NCBI RefSeq assembly: GCF_000832305.1
Contig: NZ_CP010536.1
Span: 496,001-560,000 of the forward strand
From: Cupriavidus basilensis
Lineage (GTDB): Bacteria > Pseudomonadota > Gammaproteobacteria > Burkholderiales > Burkholderiaceae
Direction: 5' to 3'
DNA: 64,000 nt
Within the stretch, counting starts at the first letter, position 1; each line of letters begins with the position of its first letter. The notes beneath the pieces were generated by a model. That model saw nothing but the letters and a program-made list of their open reading frames with translations, made no database searches and was not told the origin of the DNA. Below are positions 9,501-18,057 of this stretch, piece after piece. The translations under genes were made by a program, and so were the position numbers.

Positions 9501-12464
9501 AAGGCGCTGCTGCAATACGACCGCGCCGTCGGCCATGCCTTTGTCGCGCAGGATGCGGGCGTGCCCTTGCAGGCCGCCTTGCGCGCGGCGCGCGCGCGCC
9601 GCGCCATCGAAGGCGAGGACGTGGTGCGCATCGTCAACGCGCACGAGCACAACCTGAAGGCGCTCAACGTCGATATCCCGCACGGCAAGTTCAATGTGAT
9701 CACCGGTGTGTCGGGATCGGGCAAATCCACGCTCGCCTTCGACATCCTGTTCCATGAAGGGCAGCGCCGCTATCTCGAATCCCTCAATGCCTACGCGCGC
9801 TCCATCGTGCAGCCCGCCGGGCGCCCGGAGGTGGACGCGGTGTACGGCATTCCGCCCACCGTGGCGATCGAGCAGCGCCTGTCGCGCGGCGGCCGCAAGA
9901 GCACGGTGGCGACCACTTCCGAGGTCTGGCATTTCCTGCGGCTGATGTATGTGAAGCTGGGTATCCAGCATTGCATCCACGACGGCACGCCCGTGACTTC
10001 GCAAAGCCCCGAGTCCATCGCGGCGCAATTGCTGCGCGACTACAAGGGCCAGCATGTGGGCCTGCTGGCGCCGCTGGTGGTCAGCCGCAAGGGTGTCTAT
10101 ACCGACCTGGCCAAATGGGCCAAGGCGCGCGGCAACACGCACCTGCGCGTGGACGGCGAATTCCTGCCGGTGGACCCGTGGCCGCGCCTGGACCGTTTCC
10201 GCGAGCACACCATCGAACTGCCGGTGGGTGACATCATCGTGTCCGCGGACAACGAAGCCGCATTGCGCGCGCTGCTCGGGCAGGCGCTGGAAGCCGGCAA
10301 GGGCGTGATGCACCTGCTGGCGCCGCTCGATGGCCTGCAGCATGCCATGGGCAACGGCGGCACCGCTCGCGTCGGCAGCACCACGGTGTTCTCCACCAAG
10401 CGCGCTTGCCCGGTGTGCAGCACCAGCTATCCGGAACTGGACCCGCGCCTGTTTTCCTACAACAGCAAGCACGGCTGGTGCACCAGCTGCGTGGGCACCG
10501 GCCTGACCCTCACGCGCGAGCAGCGTGCGGCCTACGACGACACCGTGATGGCCGACGACAACCGCGGGCGCGAGCAGACGCTGCCCTCGGAGCAGCAGGA
10601 GCCCGATGACGTCGCCGATACGCCCTGCGCGGACTGCGGCGGCACGCGGCTGAACCCGGTGGCGCGCGCGGTCACCTTCGACACGCACCCCATCGTGGCA
10701 GTGGCGCAGTGGACGGTCTCCGACACGCACCGCTGGGTGCAGGGCCTGCACCTGGCCGGGCGCGAAGGCGAGATCGCGCGCGATGTGGTGAGCGAGATCC
10801 GCAGCCGCCTGCAGTTCCTGGAGGAGGTCGGCCTGGGCTACCTCAGCCTGGACCGCGCCGCGCCCAGCCTGTCCGGCGGCGAGGCGCAGCGCATCCGGCT
10901 GGCGGCGCAGCTTGGCAGCAACCTGCAGGGCGTGTGCTACGTGCTTGACGAGCCCACCATCGGGCTGCATCCGCGCGACAACCAGATCCTGCTCGACGCC
11001 CTGCGCAAGCTCGGCGAGAAGGGCAACACGTTGGTGGTGGTGGAGCACGACGAGGACACCATCCGCTGCGCCGACCACATCATCGACATCGGCCCCGGCG
11101 CCGGCAAGCGCGGCGGCACGCTGGTGGCGCAAGGCGGCGTGGCCGCGCTGTCGGCCAGTGCGGATTCGCTCACCGGGCAGTTCCTCGCCCAACCGATCCT
11201 GCATCCGTTGCAGCCGCGCCGTGAGGTGACGCCGGCGGGCAAGAACAACGAGGCCGTACCCGAGCGCTGGCTGACCGTGCATAACGCCACGAAGCACAAC
11301 CTGCGCAACGTGACCGCCAGCATTCCGCTGGCGCGGCTGGTCGCCATCACGGGCGTCAGCGGTTCCGGCAAGTCCACGCTGGCGCGCGATGTGCTGATGG
11401 CCAACCTGCTCGACGCGGTGGGCCGCTCGGTGATGTCGTCGCCGGCCACGCGGCGCGCGCGCAAGGCGGCTGGCAGCGAGGCGCCCGCGCGCTCGCAAGC
11501 CACGGCGCGCACCGAGCCGCGCCGCAAGCTGGAGGTCACGCACAACTGGCAGGGTTGCGAGTCCATCACCGGGTATGAAAGCATCGACCGCGTGCTGGAG
11601 GTCGACCAGACCCCGATCGGCAAGACGCCGCGCTCCTGCCCGGCCACGTATATCGGCGTGTGGGACACCATCCGCAAGCTGTTCGCGCAGACGCTGGAGG
11701 CCAAGGCGCGCGGCTATTCCGCCTCGCGCTTTTCCTTCAACACCGGCGACGGGCGTTGCCCGGCCTGCGAGGGGCAAGGCGTGCGCACCATCGGCATGAG
11801 CTTCCTGCCGGACGTGAAGGTGCATTGCGATGTCTGCCACGGCCAGCGCTTCAACCCGGAGACGCTGGCGGTCACCTGGCGCGGCAAGAATATCGGCGAC
11901 GTGCTGACCATGGAGATCGACGAGGCGGTGGAGTTCTTCTCCGCCATGTCCAATATCGCGCACCCACTGCAGCTGATGAAGGACGTGGGCCTGGGCTACC
12001 TGACGCTGGGCCAGCCGTCGCCCACGCTGTCCGGCGGCGAAGCGCAGCGCATCAAGCTGGTGACCGAACTGTCCAAGGTGCGGGACGACATCACCCGCCG
12101 TGGGCAGCAGGCGCCGCACACGCTGTACGTGCTGGATGAGCCTACCGTGGGCCTGCACATGGCCGATGTGGCCAAGCTGATCCGCGTGCTGCACCGGCTG
12201 GCCGATGGCGGGCACAGCGTGGTGGTGATCGAGCATGATCTCGACGTGATCGCCGAGGCTGACTGGATCCTCGACCTGGGCCCGGAAGGCGGCGTGGCGG
12301 GCGGCGGCATTGTCGCCGCGACCGACCCCGAGGGGCTGGTGCGGGTGCGGGCCAGCCACACCGGCGCGGCGCTGGCGCCGGTGCTGGCCCGCGGCAAGGC
12401 GGCTGGCAAGGCAACGCCAGAGAGCGGCAACGACGCCAGGCACCGCCTTGCGGCGGCGCAGTAA
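6573..12464 (+). CDS. uvrA: Double-length UvrA (tandem fusion of two UvrA units)
   Basis: A 1963-residue protein, about twice the roughly 940 residues of canonical UvrA, the damage-recognition ATPase of nucleotide excision repair. Residues 1 to about 990 form one UvrA unit and about 1010-1963 a second. Four Walker A loops are visible: 33-41 (GPSGSGKSS), then GVSGSGKST at 664-672, 1045-1053 and 1594-1602. Four ABC signatures (LSGGE) lie at 509, 862, 1433 and 1819. Each half keeps zinc-finger cysteine pairs, for example CPTCGGSGF in the first and CPACEGQGV in the second. The start gives the standard beginning IRIRGARQHNLKNLDLDL. All four nucleotide sites look intact. It is probably a second UvrA, with a standard uvrA elsewhere; a role outside classical repair is possible. 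Confidence 0.93.
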   Translation: MSSGVIRIRGARQHNLKNLDLDLHTGEMTVVTGPSGSGKSSLVFDTLYAEGQRRYVETFSAYARQFLDRMDRPQVDRVDGVPPAIAIDQTNPVRSSRSTVGTMTELNDHLKLLYARAAELFDRQTAQPVRHDSPETIYAELQARAAQGDPRLVVTFPVELPETTTDAEIEQWLSVSGYTRVQAQRVVASPTGPRKVLDVVADRFRLGNTEKVRVLEAIEASLKRGSGRVNVYVTDAANEGAQAQVWRFSTGLHSPESDIRYADPQPALFSFNSAYGACETCRGFGRVIGVDLGLVIPDERKTLRGGAIKPMQTPAWKECQDDLMRYAAKAGIPRDVAWSSLTPAERAWVIDGSPDWNGKWNTHWYGVKRFFDYLESKAYKMHIRVLLSKYRSYTPCETCGGARLKTEALLWRLGSKPGADAVCAPQKRFAPRGVDWDRTQLEALPGLTVHDLMLMPIERIRKFFDELTLPSLMLDDALKLLLAEVRTRLKYLCDVGLGYLTLDRQSRTLSGGEVQRINLTTALGTSLVKTLFVLDEPSIGLHPRDLNRIVEAMHRLRDAGNTLVVVEHDPSVMLAADRLIDMGPGPGERGGNIIFDGTPADIRGSGTLTGEYLAGHRQVTDLSRWTPRAVDAATPRIVLEGASEHNLRDVTVEIPLQRLVCVTGVSGSGKSTLLQDVLYPAMARQFGKSTDAPGAFRSLTGAEQVADVVFVDQSPIGKTARSNPASYVGAFDEIRKLFAKAPMALQRSYTAGMFSFNSGDGRCPTCGGSGFEHVEMQFLSDVYLRCPDCDGRRYRAEILEVKIERALPGQPPRALSVADVLELTVSEAVAYFAGDAAVLRVLQPIVDVGLEYVKLGQPVPTLSGGEAQRLKLAGYLAETAQASNTRVKPMPYECKLFMFDEPTTGLHFDDIAKLMRAFGKLLDGGHSLIVIEHNLDVVRAADWIIDLGPEGGDAGGEVLCVGTPEDVKRCAHSHTGKALLQYDRAVGHAFVAQDAGVPLQAALRAARARRAIEGEDVVRIVNAHEHNLKALNVDIPHGKFNVITGVSGSGKSTLAFDILFHEGQRRYLESLNAYARSIVQPAGRPEVDAVYGIPPTVAIEQRLSRGGRKSTVATTSEVWHFLRLMYVKLGIQHCIHDGTPVTSQSPESIAAQLLRDYKGQHVGLLAPLVVSRKGVYTDLAKWAKARGNTHLRVDGEFLPVDPWPRLDRFREHTIELPVGDIIVSADNEAALRALLGQALEAGKGVMHLLAPLDGLQHAMGNGGTARVGSTTVFSTKRACPVCSTSYPELDPRLFSYNSKHGWCTSCVGTGLTLTREQRAAYDDTVMADDNRGREQTLPSEQQEPDDVADTPCADCGGTRLNPVARAVTFDTHPIVAVAQWTVSDTHRWVQGLHLAGREGEIARDVVSEIRSRLQFLEEVGLGYLSLDRAAPSLSGGEAQRIRLAAQLGSNLQGVCYVLDEPTIGLHPRDNQILLDALRKLGEKGNTLVVVEHDEDTIRCADHIIDIGPGAGKRGGTLVAQGGVAALSASADSLTGQFLAQPILHPLQPRREVTPAGKNNEAVPERWLTVHNATKHNLRNVTASIPLARLVAITGVSGSGKSTLARDVLMANLLDAVGRSVMSSPATRRARKAAGSEAPARSQATARTEPRRKLEVTHNWQGCESITGYESIDRVLEVDQTPIGKTPRSCPATYIGVWDTIRKLFAQTLEAKARGYSASRFSFNTGDGRCPACEGQGVRTIGMSFLPDVKVHCDVCHGQRFNPETLAVTWRGKNIGDVLTMEIDEAVEFFSAMSNIAHPLQLMKDVGLGYLTLGQPSPTLSGGEAQRIKLVTELSKVRDDITRRGQQAPHTLYVLDEPTVGLHMADVAKLIRVLHRLADGGHSVVVIEHDLDVIAEADWILDLGPEGGVAGGGIVAATDPEGLVRVRASHTGAALAPVLARGKAAGKATPESGNDARHRLAAAQ

Positions 12465-12477
12465 AGCCAGCGCGGCG

Positions 12478-12504
12478 GCCTCGCCCCTGCCCGGAGGGCG
12501 AGGC
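12478..12504 (+). terminator. Hairpin after the double uvrA gene
   Basis: A perfect 9-bp stem (GCCTCGCCC / GGGCGAGGC) with a 9-base loop lies 14 bases after the stop codon. A short T-run (TTTT) follows about 12 bases later. It is a likely but imperfect terminator. Confidence 0.5.
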
Positions 12505-12638
12505 TGCAGGCCGTTTTCACCCGGCGGCCCCGGTAGCTGACACAATGACGGATTCAGCAACTGGCGGCCGCCGCCGGTCCAGCCGTGCGCCACAGAGGTG
12601 GCGGCCGGGCAGGCCATGCGTCGCCGCCGCATGACAGC

Positions 12639-12974
12639 GTGATAGCAAAACCCCTTTCCCTTTTCTCCCTCCTCCGCCTACCCGCCATCGTGGCGGCGCT
12701 ATGGCTCGCCCTGGCCAGCGCATCCGCGCTGGCGGCACCCGCTGGCGCATCGGACGCGAGCGGCGTACGCGCGCCTGCCAAGGCGGGCAAGCGCGCGGCC
12801 TCGGCGACGACGCCAACCTCCCGGGCCGTTCAGCAAGCCACCACCGCGCCGCAGGTCAACCACGACCAATACGCGTTACGCCCCGAGCGCGACGTCCAGC
12901 CGCGCAGCAGCTTTGGCCTGCGGATGAAACCCGGCTGGCCGCAGCAGGACGATTCCGCCGGGCCCGGGCGTTAG
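12639..12974 (+). CDS. Small exported protein of unknown function
   Basis: A predicted 111-residue protein. From GTG 12639 the product begins with a clear signal peptide: a lysine, a hydrophobic core (LPAIVAALWLALASAS) and an ALAAPAG cleavage site. The mature part is short, basic, Ala/Thr/Gln-rich and probably disordered, ending RMKPGWPQQDDSAGPGR. An upstream GTG at 12585 would add a charged leader that would spoil the signal peptide. No ribosome-binding site is obvious, which lowers confidence. I recognise no family. It lies between the UvrA-like gene and the aminotransferase. Confidence 0.5.
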   Translation: MIAKPLSLFSLLRLPAIVAALWLALASASALAAPAGASDASGVRAPAKAGKRAASATTPTSRAVQQATTAPQVNHDQYALRPERDVQPRSSFGLRMKPGWPQQDDSAGPGR

Positions 12975-12981
12975 CCCGCCA

Positions 12982-13008
12982 GCCCGGCAGCTCGGCATGC
13001 TGCCGGGC
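12982..13008 (+). terminator. GC-rich hairpin downstream of the small exported protein
   Basis: A perfect 9-bp stem (GCCCGGCAG / CTGCCGGGC) with a 9-base loop begins 7 bases after the stop codon. No T-tract follows, so this is a terminator-like hairpin only. Confidence 0.45.
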
Positions 13009-13093
13009 ATACCGGCGTCAGTGCCTTTGCGGTACGCTCTGTGGGTTCCGTAGTCCGAACCGCAGTCCGACCCTTACACCGCAAGGAGCCCAG

Positions 13094-14287
13094 ATGTCCA
13101 CCAGCCCGTCCGGCTTTGCGTGCGCCCCGGCCGCAGCCCGCGCCACCGTCCATCACCTGCGCGCCTCGCGCATCCGCGAGGTGGCCAATGCCGGCATCGG
13201 CCTGCCCGACGTGCTGCCCTTCTGGTTCGGCGAATCCGACCAGGTCACGCCCGCCTTTATCCGCGACGCCGCCAGCCGGGCACTGGCCGGCGGGGCGACG
13301 TTCTACACGCACAACCTGGGCATCGCCCCGCTGCGCAGCGCGCTCGCTGACTACGTCAGCGCGCTGCATGGCGCCACCGCCCTGGACAACGTGGTGGTGA
13401 CCAGCGCCGGCGTCAACGCGCTGATGCTGGCCGCCCAACTGGTGGCAGGGCCCGGCGACCGCGCGGTTGCCGTCACGCCGCTGTGGCCCAACCTGGTGGA
13501 AATCCCCAAGATCCTTGGCGCCGAGGTGGAAACCGTCTCGCTCGATTACGGCGCGCACGGCTGGACCCTGGATCTCGACAAGCTGCTGGCCGCGCTGACG
13601 CCAGATACGCGCTTGCTGATGATCAACTCGCCGAACAACCCTACCGGCTGGGTGATGTCGCGCGCGGACCAGCAAGCGGTGCTCGCGCACTGCCGGCGCC
13701 ATGGCATCTGGATCATTGCCGATGAAGTGTACGAGCGGTTGTATTACGGCAAAGGCGATGGCGCCATCGCGCCGTCGTTCCTGGATATCGCCAGCCGCGA
13801 CGAGCGGGTGATCTGCGTCAACTCGTTCTCCAAGGCCTGGTTGATGACCGGCTGGCGGCTGGGCTGGATGGTGCTGCCCGCAGCGCTCACCGACGACCTG
13901 GGCAAGCTGGTTGAGTACAACACGTCGTGCGCGCCGTCCTTCGTGCAGGAAGCCGGCATTGTGGCGGTGCGGGAGGGCGAGGCCTTTACCCGTGAGCTGG
14001 TCGGCCGGCTGCGCGCGGCGCGCGATCACCTGGTGAGCGCGTTGGCTGTGGTGCCGGGCGTGGATGTGCATGCGCCCGAGGGGGCCATGTATGTGTTCTT
14101 CCGGCTGGCCGGCGCCAGCGACAGTCTTGCGCTGTGCAAGCAGCTGGTGCGCGAGGCACGGCTCGGGCTGGCGCCGGGGAGTGCGTTCGGGGACGAGGGG
14201 GAGGGCTTTGTGCGGTGGTGCTATGCGTGTGATCCGGCGAGGCTGGATGAGGGTGTGCGACGGTTGCGCGGGTTTCTGGGGCGGTGA
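13094..14287 (+). CDS. PLP-dependent aminotransferase, class I/II
   Basis: A 397-residue fold-type I aminotransferase. Lys247 in NSFSKAWLMTGWRLGW should bind pyridoxal phosphate as a Schiff base. Upstream landmarks are INSPNNPTGWVMS (the conserved Asn-Pro-Thr-Gly region) and IIADEVYERLYY (the Asp that contacts the PLP nitrogen). ATG 13094 is preferred because AAGGAG precedes it and the reading frame upstream looks non-coding. The substrate is unknown; aspartate, alanine, aromatic or other amino acids are possible. It stands alone, followed by the convergent efflux operon. Confidence 0.88.
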   Translation: MSTSPSGFACAPAAARATVHHLRASRIREVANAGIGLPDVLPFWFGESDQVTPAFIRDAASRALAGGATFYTHNLGIAPLRSALADYVSALHGATALDNVVVTSAGVNALMLAAQLVAGPGDRAVAVTPLWPNLVEIPKILGAEVETVSLDYGAHGWTLDLDKLLAALTPDTRLLMINSPNNPTGWVMSRADQQAVLAHCRRHGIWIIADEVYERLYYGKGDGAIAPSFLDIASRDERVICVNSFSKAWLMTGWRLGWMVLPAALTDDLGKLVEYNTSCAPSFVQEAGIVAVREGEAFTRELVGRLRAARDHLVSALAVVPGVDVHAPEGAMYVFFRLAGASDSLALCKQLVREARLGLAPGSAFGDEGEGFVRWCYACDPARLDEGVRRLRGFLGR

Positions 14288-14358
14288 GCGCTGCGCCGTT
14301 CGCGGTGCGATCGGGCTGGCGTGCGCCATCTTCATGTTGAGACGGCACCGCTAGCGCT

Positions 14359-15858
14359 TTACTGCGCAGCGGCCGCCTCCGCCTCCGCCTGCCACCAGCC
14401 GCCCCCTAGCGCCTGCAGCAGGGCCACGGAATCGGTAAAGCGGCTGGCGGTAGCCTGCGACAGTGCGAGCGCGGCCTGCCGGTACTGCCGCTCGGCATCG
14501 AGCACAGCAAGCTGGCTGACGCCGCCGAGCCGATACTGGCCGGTCACGATCGATAGCGTATCGGCGGCCTGCTTCGCACTGTCGGCGCGCGCCTGCAAGG
14601 TGTTGGCATCGGCCTGCAGCGCGCGCAGCGAATCCGCGACTTCACGCAGGCCCTGCAGCACCGTTTGCTGGTAGGCCGCGAGCGATTGCGCGTAGGCCGC
14701 TTGCGCCGCGCGCTTGCGCGCCACCAGCTCGCCGCCCCGGAACACCGGCTGCGCCAGTCCCGCGGCTAGCGACCACACGTTGAGGCTGCCAAACAGATCA
14801 CGCGCGGAGAGCGCCTGCGTGCCGGCGCTGCCGGACAGCGTGAGCTGCGGGTAGCGCTGCGCGGTGGCCACGCCGATATTGGCCGACGCCTGGTGCAGCA
14901 GCGCCTCGGCCGCGCGGATATCCGGGCGCCGCCTTGCCATGGCGGAGGGCAGGCTCACCGGAAGCGTGGCGGGCAAGGTGAGATCTTCCAGCCGGAACTC
15001 GGGCAGCTGGGCACTTGCGGGCGCCTGTCCCAGATACACGGCAAGCTGATGCCGCGTGGCCGCAAGCTGCTGCGCCAGGCCCGGCAGCAAGGCCTGGCTC
15101 TGCGCCAGTTCATTGCGCTGGCGCTGCGCGTCCACCTGCGCCACGCCGCCGGCGCGCAAGCGTTGCTCGGTGATGGCGAGCTGGCGCTGCTGTGCCGCCA
15201 CGATGGCCTCGGTGCCGGCAATCTGCGCGCGCAAGCCAGCCTCGCGGATGGCGGCCGTGGCCACGTTGCCGGCCAGCGTCAGGCGCGCGGCTTCCAGCTC
15301 GAAGCGTTGGTAGTCCACCGCCGCGCGCAGGCCTTCGAGCTCGCGGCGCTGGCCGCCGAACAGGTCGAGCGTGTAGGAGATTGCCACGCTGGCGCCGTAC
15401 AGCGTGAACGGCCCGGGACTGGGAAAGGCGGTGATGCCGAGTGAGTTGACGTCGACCTGCTGGCGCGTGGTGTTGAGCTTGGCGTCCACCCGCGGCAGCA
15501 GGCGCGCGCCGGTGGTGGCCACCAGTTCCTGGCGCGCCTGTTCGATGCGGGCCTGTGCTTGCGCCAGCGTCGGGCTGGCGTCCAGCGCCGCGCGGATGGC
15601 GCGGTCCAGCGCGGGGCTGCGCAACAGCGTCCACCATTGCGCCGGCACATCGGCGCCGCTCTCCAGCGTTTGCGCCTGGCCGTGCGGTGCGTCGGCGGCG
15701 CTGGTGCGCGTTGGCTGCGTGCCCTCGGTATAGGACGGCGCGGCGGGCGCTGCCGGCGCGGTGAAGTCCGGGCCCACCGCGCAGGCCGAAAGCATGGCTG
15801 CCGCCAGTACGGCGAGAGCCGTGCGGGATGTGGATTTACCGTGTGGCGAGGCATGCAT
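14359..15858 (-). CDS. Outer-membrane efflux lipoprotein, NodT/OprM (TolC-like) family
   Basis: A 499-residue outer-membrane channel lipoprotein. The lipobox gives Cys26 (MLSAC), followed by AVGPDFTAPA, typical of NodT-type factors. Two related long helical repeats are visible, with ALDASPTLAQAQARIEQARQ in the first half and RRPDIRAAEALLHQASANIG in the second, as in TolC proteins. ATG 15858 is chosen because GAGGAGCC precedes it. It is the last gene of the TetR - HlyD - ATPase - permease operon, so it most likely supplies the outer-membrane exit of a tripartite ABC exporter rather than of an RND pump. Confidence 0.88.
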   Translation of the reverse strand: MHASPHGKSTSRTALAVLAAAMLSACAVGPDFTAPAAPAAPSYTEGTQPTRTSAADAPHGQAQTLESGADVPAQWWTLLRSPALDRAIRAALDASPTLAQAQARIEQARQELVATTGARLLPRVDAKLNTTRQQVDVNSLGITAFPSPGPFTLYGASVAISYTLDLFGGQRRELEGLRAAVDYQRFELEAARLTLAGNVATAAIREAGLRAQIAGTEAIVAAQQRQLAITEQRLRAGGVAQVDAQRQRNELAQSQALLPGLAQQLAATRHQLAVYLGQAPASAQLPEFRLEDLTLPATLPVSLPSAMARRRPDIRAAEALLHQASANIGVATAQRYPQLTLSGSAGTQALSARDLFGSLNVWSLAAGLAQPVFRGGELVARKRAAQAAYAQSLAAYQQTVLQGLREVADSLRALQADANTLQARADSAKQAADTLSIVTGQYRLGGVSQLAVLDAERQYRQAALALSQATASRFTDSVALLQALGGGWWQAEAEAAAAQ

Positions 15859-15868
15859 GGCAGGCTCC

Positions 15869-17047
15869 TCAATCCAGCGTGCGGCGATAAAAACGCACTG
15901 CAATGGTCATGACGACGACCGTGAACAGGGCCATCGGCCACACGTTCGGCCATAGCTCGGTCCAGCTGTTGCCCTTGAGCAGGATTCCGCGGATCAGGCG
16001 GTTGAAGTAAGTCATCGGCAGCACGTTGCCAATGGCTTGCGCCCAGCGTGGCATCCCCTGGAAGGGAAACATGAAGCCGGATAGCAGCAGGTTCGGCAGG
16101 AAGTAGAAGAACGTCAGCTGCACCGCTTGCAACTGGTTTTGCGCAAGCGACGACAGTGTGATGCCCACGGTCAGGTTGGCGGCGATAAACAGCAGCGCCG
16201 CCAGGTAGACCGCGACCACCGAGCCGACAAAGGGCACGCCGAAGACCCAGCGCGCGGCCAGCAGGATGATGGTGGCCTGGATCAGGCCGATGAAGATGTA
16301 GGGCACGATCTTGCCGCTGATCACCTCCAGCGGCCTGACCGGCGTGGCAAGCAGGTTTTCCATGGTGCCGCGCTCGCGTTCGCGCGTCATCGCCAGGCCC
16401 GTCATCATGACCATGGTCATGGTCAGGATCACGCCCATCAGCCCGGGAATGATGTTGTACTGCGTGAGTCCCTCCGGGTTATAAAGGCGCTGCACCTGCA
16501 CGTCAAAGGGCGGCTTGCCGCCCGCCAGGTGCGCTAGCGCGCCCTGGAGGTCCTTGTCGGCGACCGAGAACGGCAGCTGCGACAGCGCGGCGATGGCCGA
16601 GCCGGTGGCGGACGGGTCGGTGGCATCGGCCTCCACCAGCAGCGCCGGGCGTTCGCCGCGCAGCAGCCGGCTGGTGAAGTCGGGCGGGATGCTGAGCACG
16701 AACTGCACCTCGCCCTTCATCAGCGCCTCGCGCCCGGCGGCCTCGTCGGGCAGGGTGCCGACCACGTTGAAGTAGGTGGTTGCCTGCATGCCGGCCACGA
16801 AGGAGCGGGTGAACTCGCTCTGGTCCGCGGCGATGACCGCGGTGGTGAGGTGGCGCGGATCGGTGTTGATGGCGAAGCCAAACAGCATCAGCTGCACGAT
16901 GGGCAGGCCGACGATCATGCCGAAGGTAACGCGGTCCCGCCGCAGCTGCAGGAACTCCTTGAGCACGATGCTCCACCAGCGCTGCAGGGAGAACGGGAAG
17001 CGTGCGCCGTTGGTGGCCTTGGCCGATTCGCTTGCGTCGCGCGTCAT
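15869..17047 (-). CDS. ABC-2 type transporter permease (YhhJ/YbhR-like)
   Basis: A 392-residue inner-membrane permease. It has an N-terminal membrane segment (FGMIVGLPIVQLMLFGFAI), a large periplasmic domain, then five or six membrane segments in the C-terminal half. These include GVILTMTMVMMTGLAM and the TRERERGTMENLLATPVRPLE motif typical of ABC-2 drug permeases. Its ATG overlaps the stop of the upstream ATPase gene as ATGA, indicating translational coupling. The outer-membrane lipoprotein starts 10 bases after it. The exported substrate is unknown. Confidence 0.9.
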   Translation of the reverse strand: MTRDASESAKATNGARFPFSLQRWWSIVLKEFLQLRRDRVTFGMIVGLPIVQLMLFGFAINTDPRHLTTAVIAADQSEFTRSFVAGMQATTYFNVVGTLPDEAAGREALMKGEVQFVLSIPPDFTSRLLRGERPALLVEADATDPSATGSAIAALSQLPFSVADKDLQGALAHLAGGKPPFDVQVQRLYNPEGLTQYNIIPGLMGVILTMTMVMMTGLAMTRERERGTMENLLATPVRPLEVISGKIVPYIFIGLIQATIILLAARWVFGVPFVGSVVAVYLAALLFIAANLTVGITLSSLAQNQLQAVQLTFFYFLPNLLLSGFMFPFQGMPRWAQAIGNVLPMTYFNRLIRGILLKGNSWTELWPNVWPMALFTVVVMTIAVRFYRRTLD

Positions 17048-18057
17048 GCCGGGGCCTCCTTGCCGTCCCGCCTGGTTTTTTGCGTTTCCTTGCCCGCGCG
17101 CATATTGTCCTCGGCGCCGCTCATCATGTGGATGAAGACGTCTTCCAGGCTGGTCTCGATCGGTTCGATCCGGTGCTGTGGGCCGGCAATGCGGCGCAGC
17201 GTGGCCTCCAGTGCGGGCGCATCGTGCCCGGTAATGTGCAGCGCGCTGCCGAACACCACGGTCTGCTCCACGCCCGGCGCACCCTTGAGCTGATCCGACA
17301 ACGTGGAGAGCTGTTCGCCCTGCACGCTCCAGGTCACGAGCTTCTGGCTGGCCACCACTTCGCTTGCCGTGCCCTGCGCCAGCAGCTTGCCATAGGCGAT
17401 ATAGGCGAGCTTGTGGCAACGCTCGGCTTCATCCATGTAGTGCGTGCTGACCAGCACCGAGATGCCGCGCGCGGCTAGCTGGTGCAGTTGCTCCCAGAAA
17501 TCGCGGCGCGCCTTCGGGTCGACCCCGGCGGTGGGCTCGTCCAGCAGCAACAGTTCCGGTTCATGCAGCAGGCAGGCGGCCAGCGCCAGGCGCTGTTTCC
17601 AGCCGCCCGAGAGCGCGCCGGCCAGTTGCTGCGCGCGGCTGGCCAGGCCGAGGTGCTCGAGCGCCCGGTCCACCGCCTCGCGCCGGCGCGGCATGCCATA
17701 CACGCGCGCCACGAAATCCAGGTTCTCGCGGATGGAGAGATCGTCCCAATAGGAGAACTTCTGCGTCATGTACCCCACGCGCCGCTTGATCTCGGCGGTT
17801 TCGCGCAGGATGTCGTAGCCCAGGCACGTGCCAGTGCCGGAGTCCGGTGTCAGCAGCCCGCACATCATGCGGATGGACGTGGTCTTGCCGCTGCCATTGG
17901 GGCCGAGGAAGCCGAAGATCTCGCCGCGCGCGACTTGCATCGTCAGGTTGTTGACGACGTGCTTGTCGCCGTAGTGCTTGTTGATGCCGTGCACGTCGAT
18001 GGCCAGGGCGCTGGCTTTGCCGGGCCCGCCGTCCAGGGGAGCAGCGGTCGCGTTCAT
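17044..18057 (-). CDS. ABC transporter ATP-binding protein (YbhF-like, single domain)
   Basis: A 337-residue cytoplasmic ATPase. Walker A is GPNGSGKTT at residues 52-60, the signature is ALSGGWKQRLALA and Walker B is LLLLDEPTAGVD. The C-terminal 90 residues form the accessory domain found in drug-export ATPases. E. coli YbhF carries two ATPase domains; this one has one, so the transporter probably works as a homodimer with the following permease. The ATG overlaps the adaptor gene's stop as ATGA, and its own stop overlaps the permease start the same way. Confidence 0.92.
   Translation of the reverse strand: MNATAAPLDGGPGKASALAIDVHGINKHYGDKHVVNNLTMQVARGEIFGFLGPNGSGKTTSIRMMCGLLTPDSGTGTCLGYDILRETAEIKRRVGYMTQKFSYWDDLSIRENLDFVARVYGMPRRREAVDRALEHLGLASRAQQLAGALSGGWKQRLALAACLLHEPELLLLDEPTAGVDPKARRDFWEQLHQLAARGISVLVSTHYMDEAERCHKLAYIAYGKLLAQGTASEVVASQKLVTWSVQGEQLSTLSDQLKGAPGVEQTVVFGSALHITGHDAPALEATLRRIAGPQHRIEPIETSLEDVFIHMMSGAEDNMRAGKETQKTRRDGKEAPA

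Noticed and set aside
7971..12632. 1553-codon open frame on the minus strand antisense to the double UvrA
   Set aside because: It is a shadow created by high GC at third positions. The protein is Arg/Ala/His-rich with no domain, while the plus strand has intact UvrA motifs.
12701..13093. N-terminal extension of the aminotransferase
   Set aside because: The extended part overlaps the small exported protein in another frame, has no conserved sequence, and ATG 13094 has its own AAGGAG.
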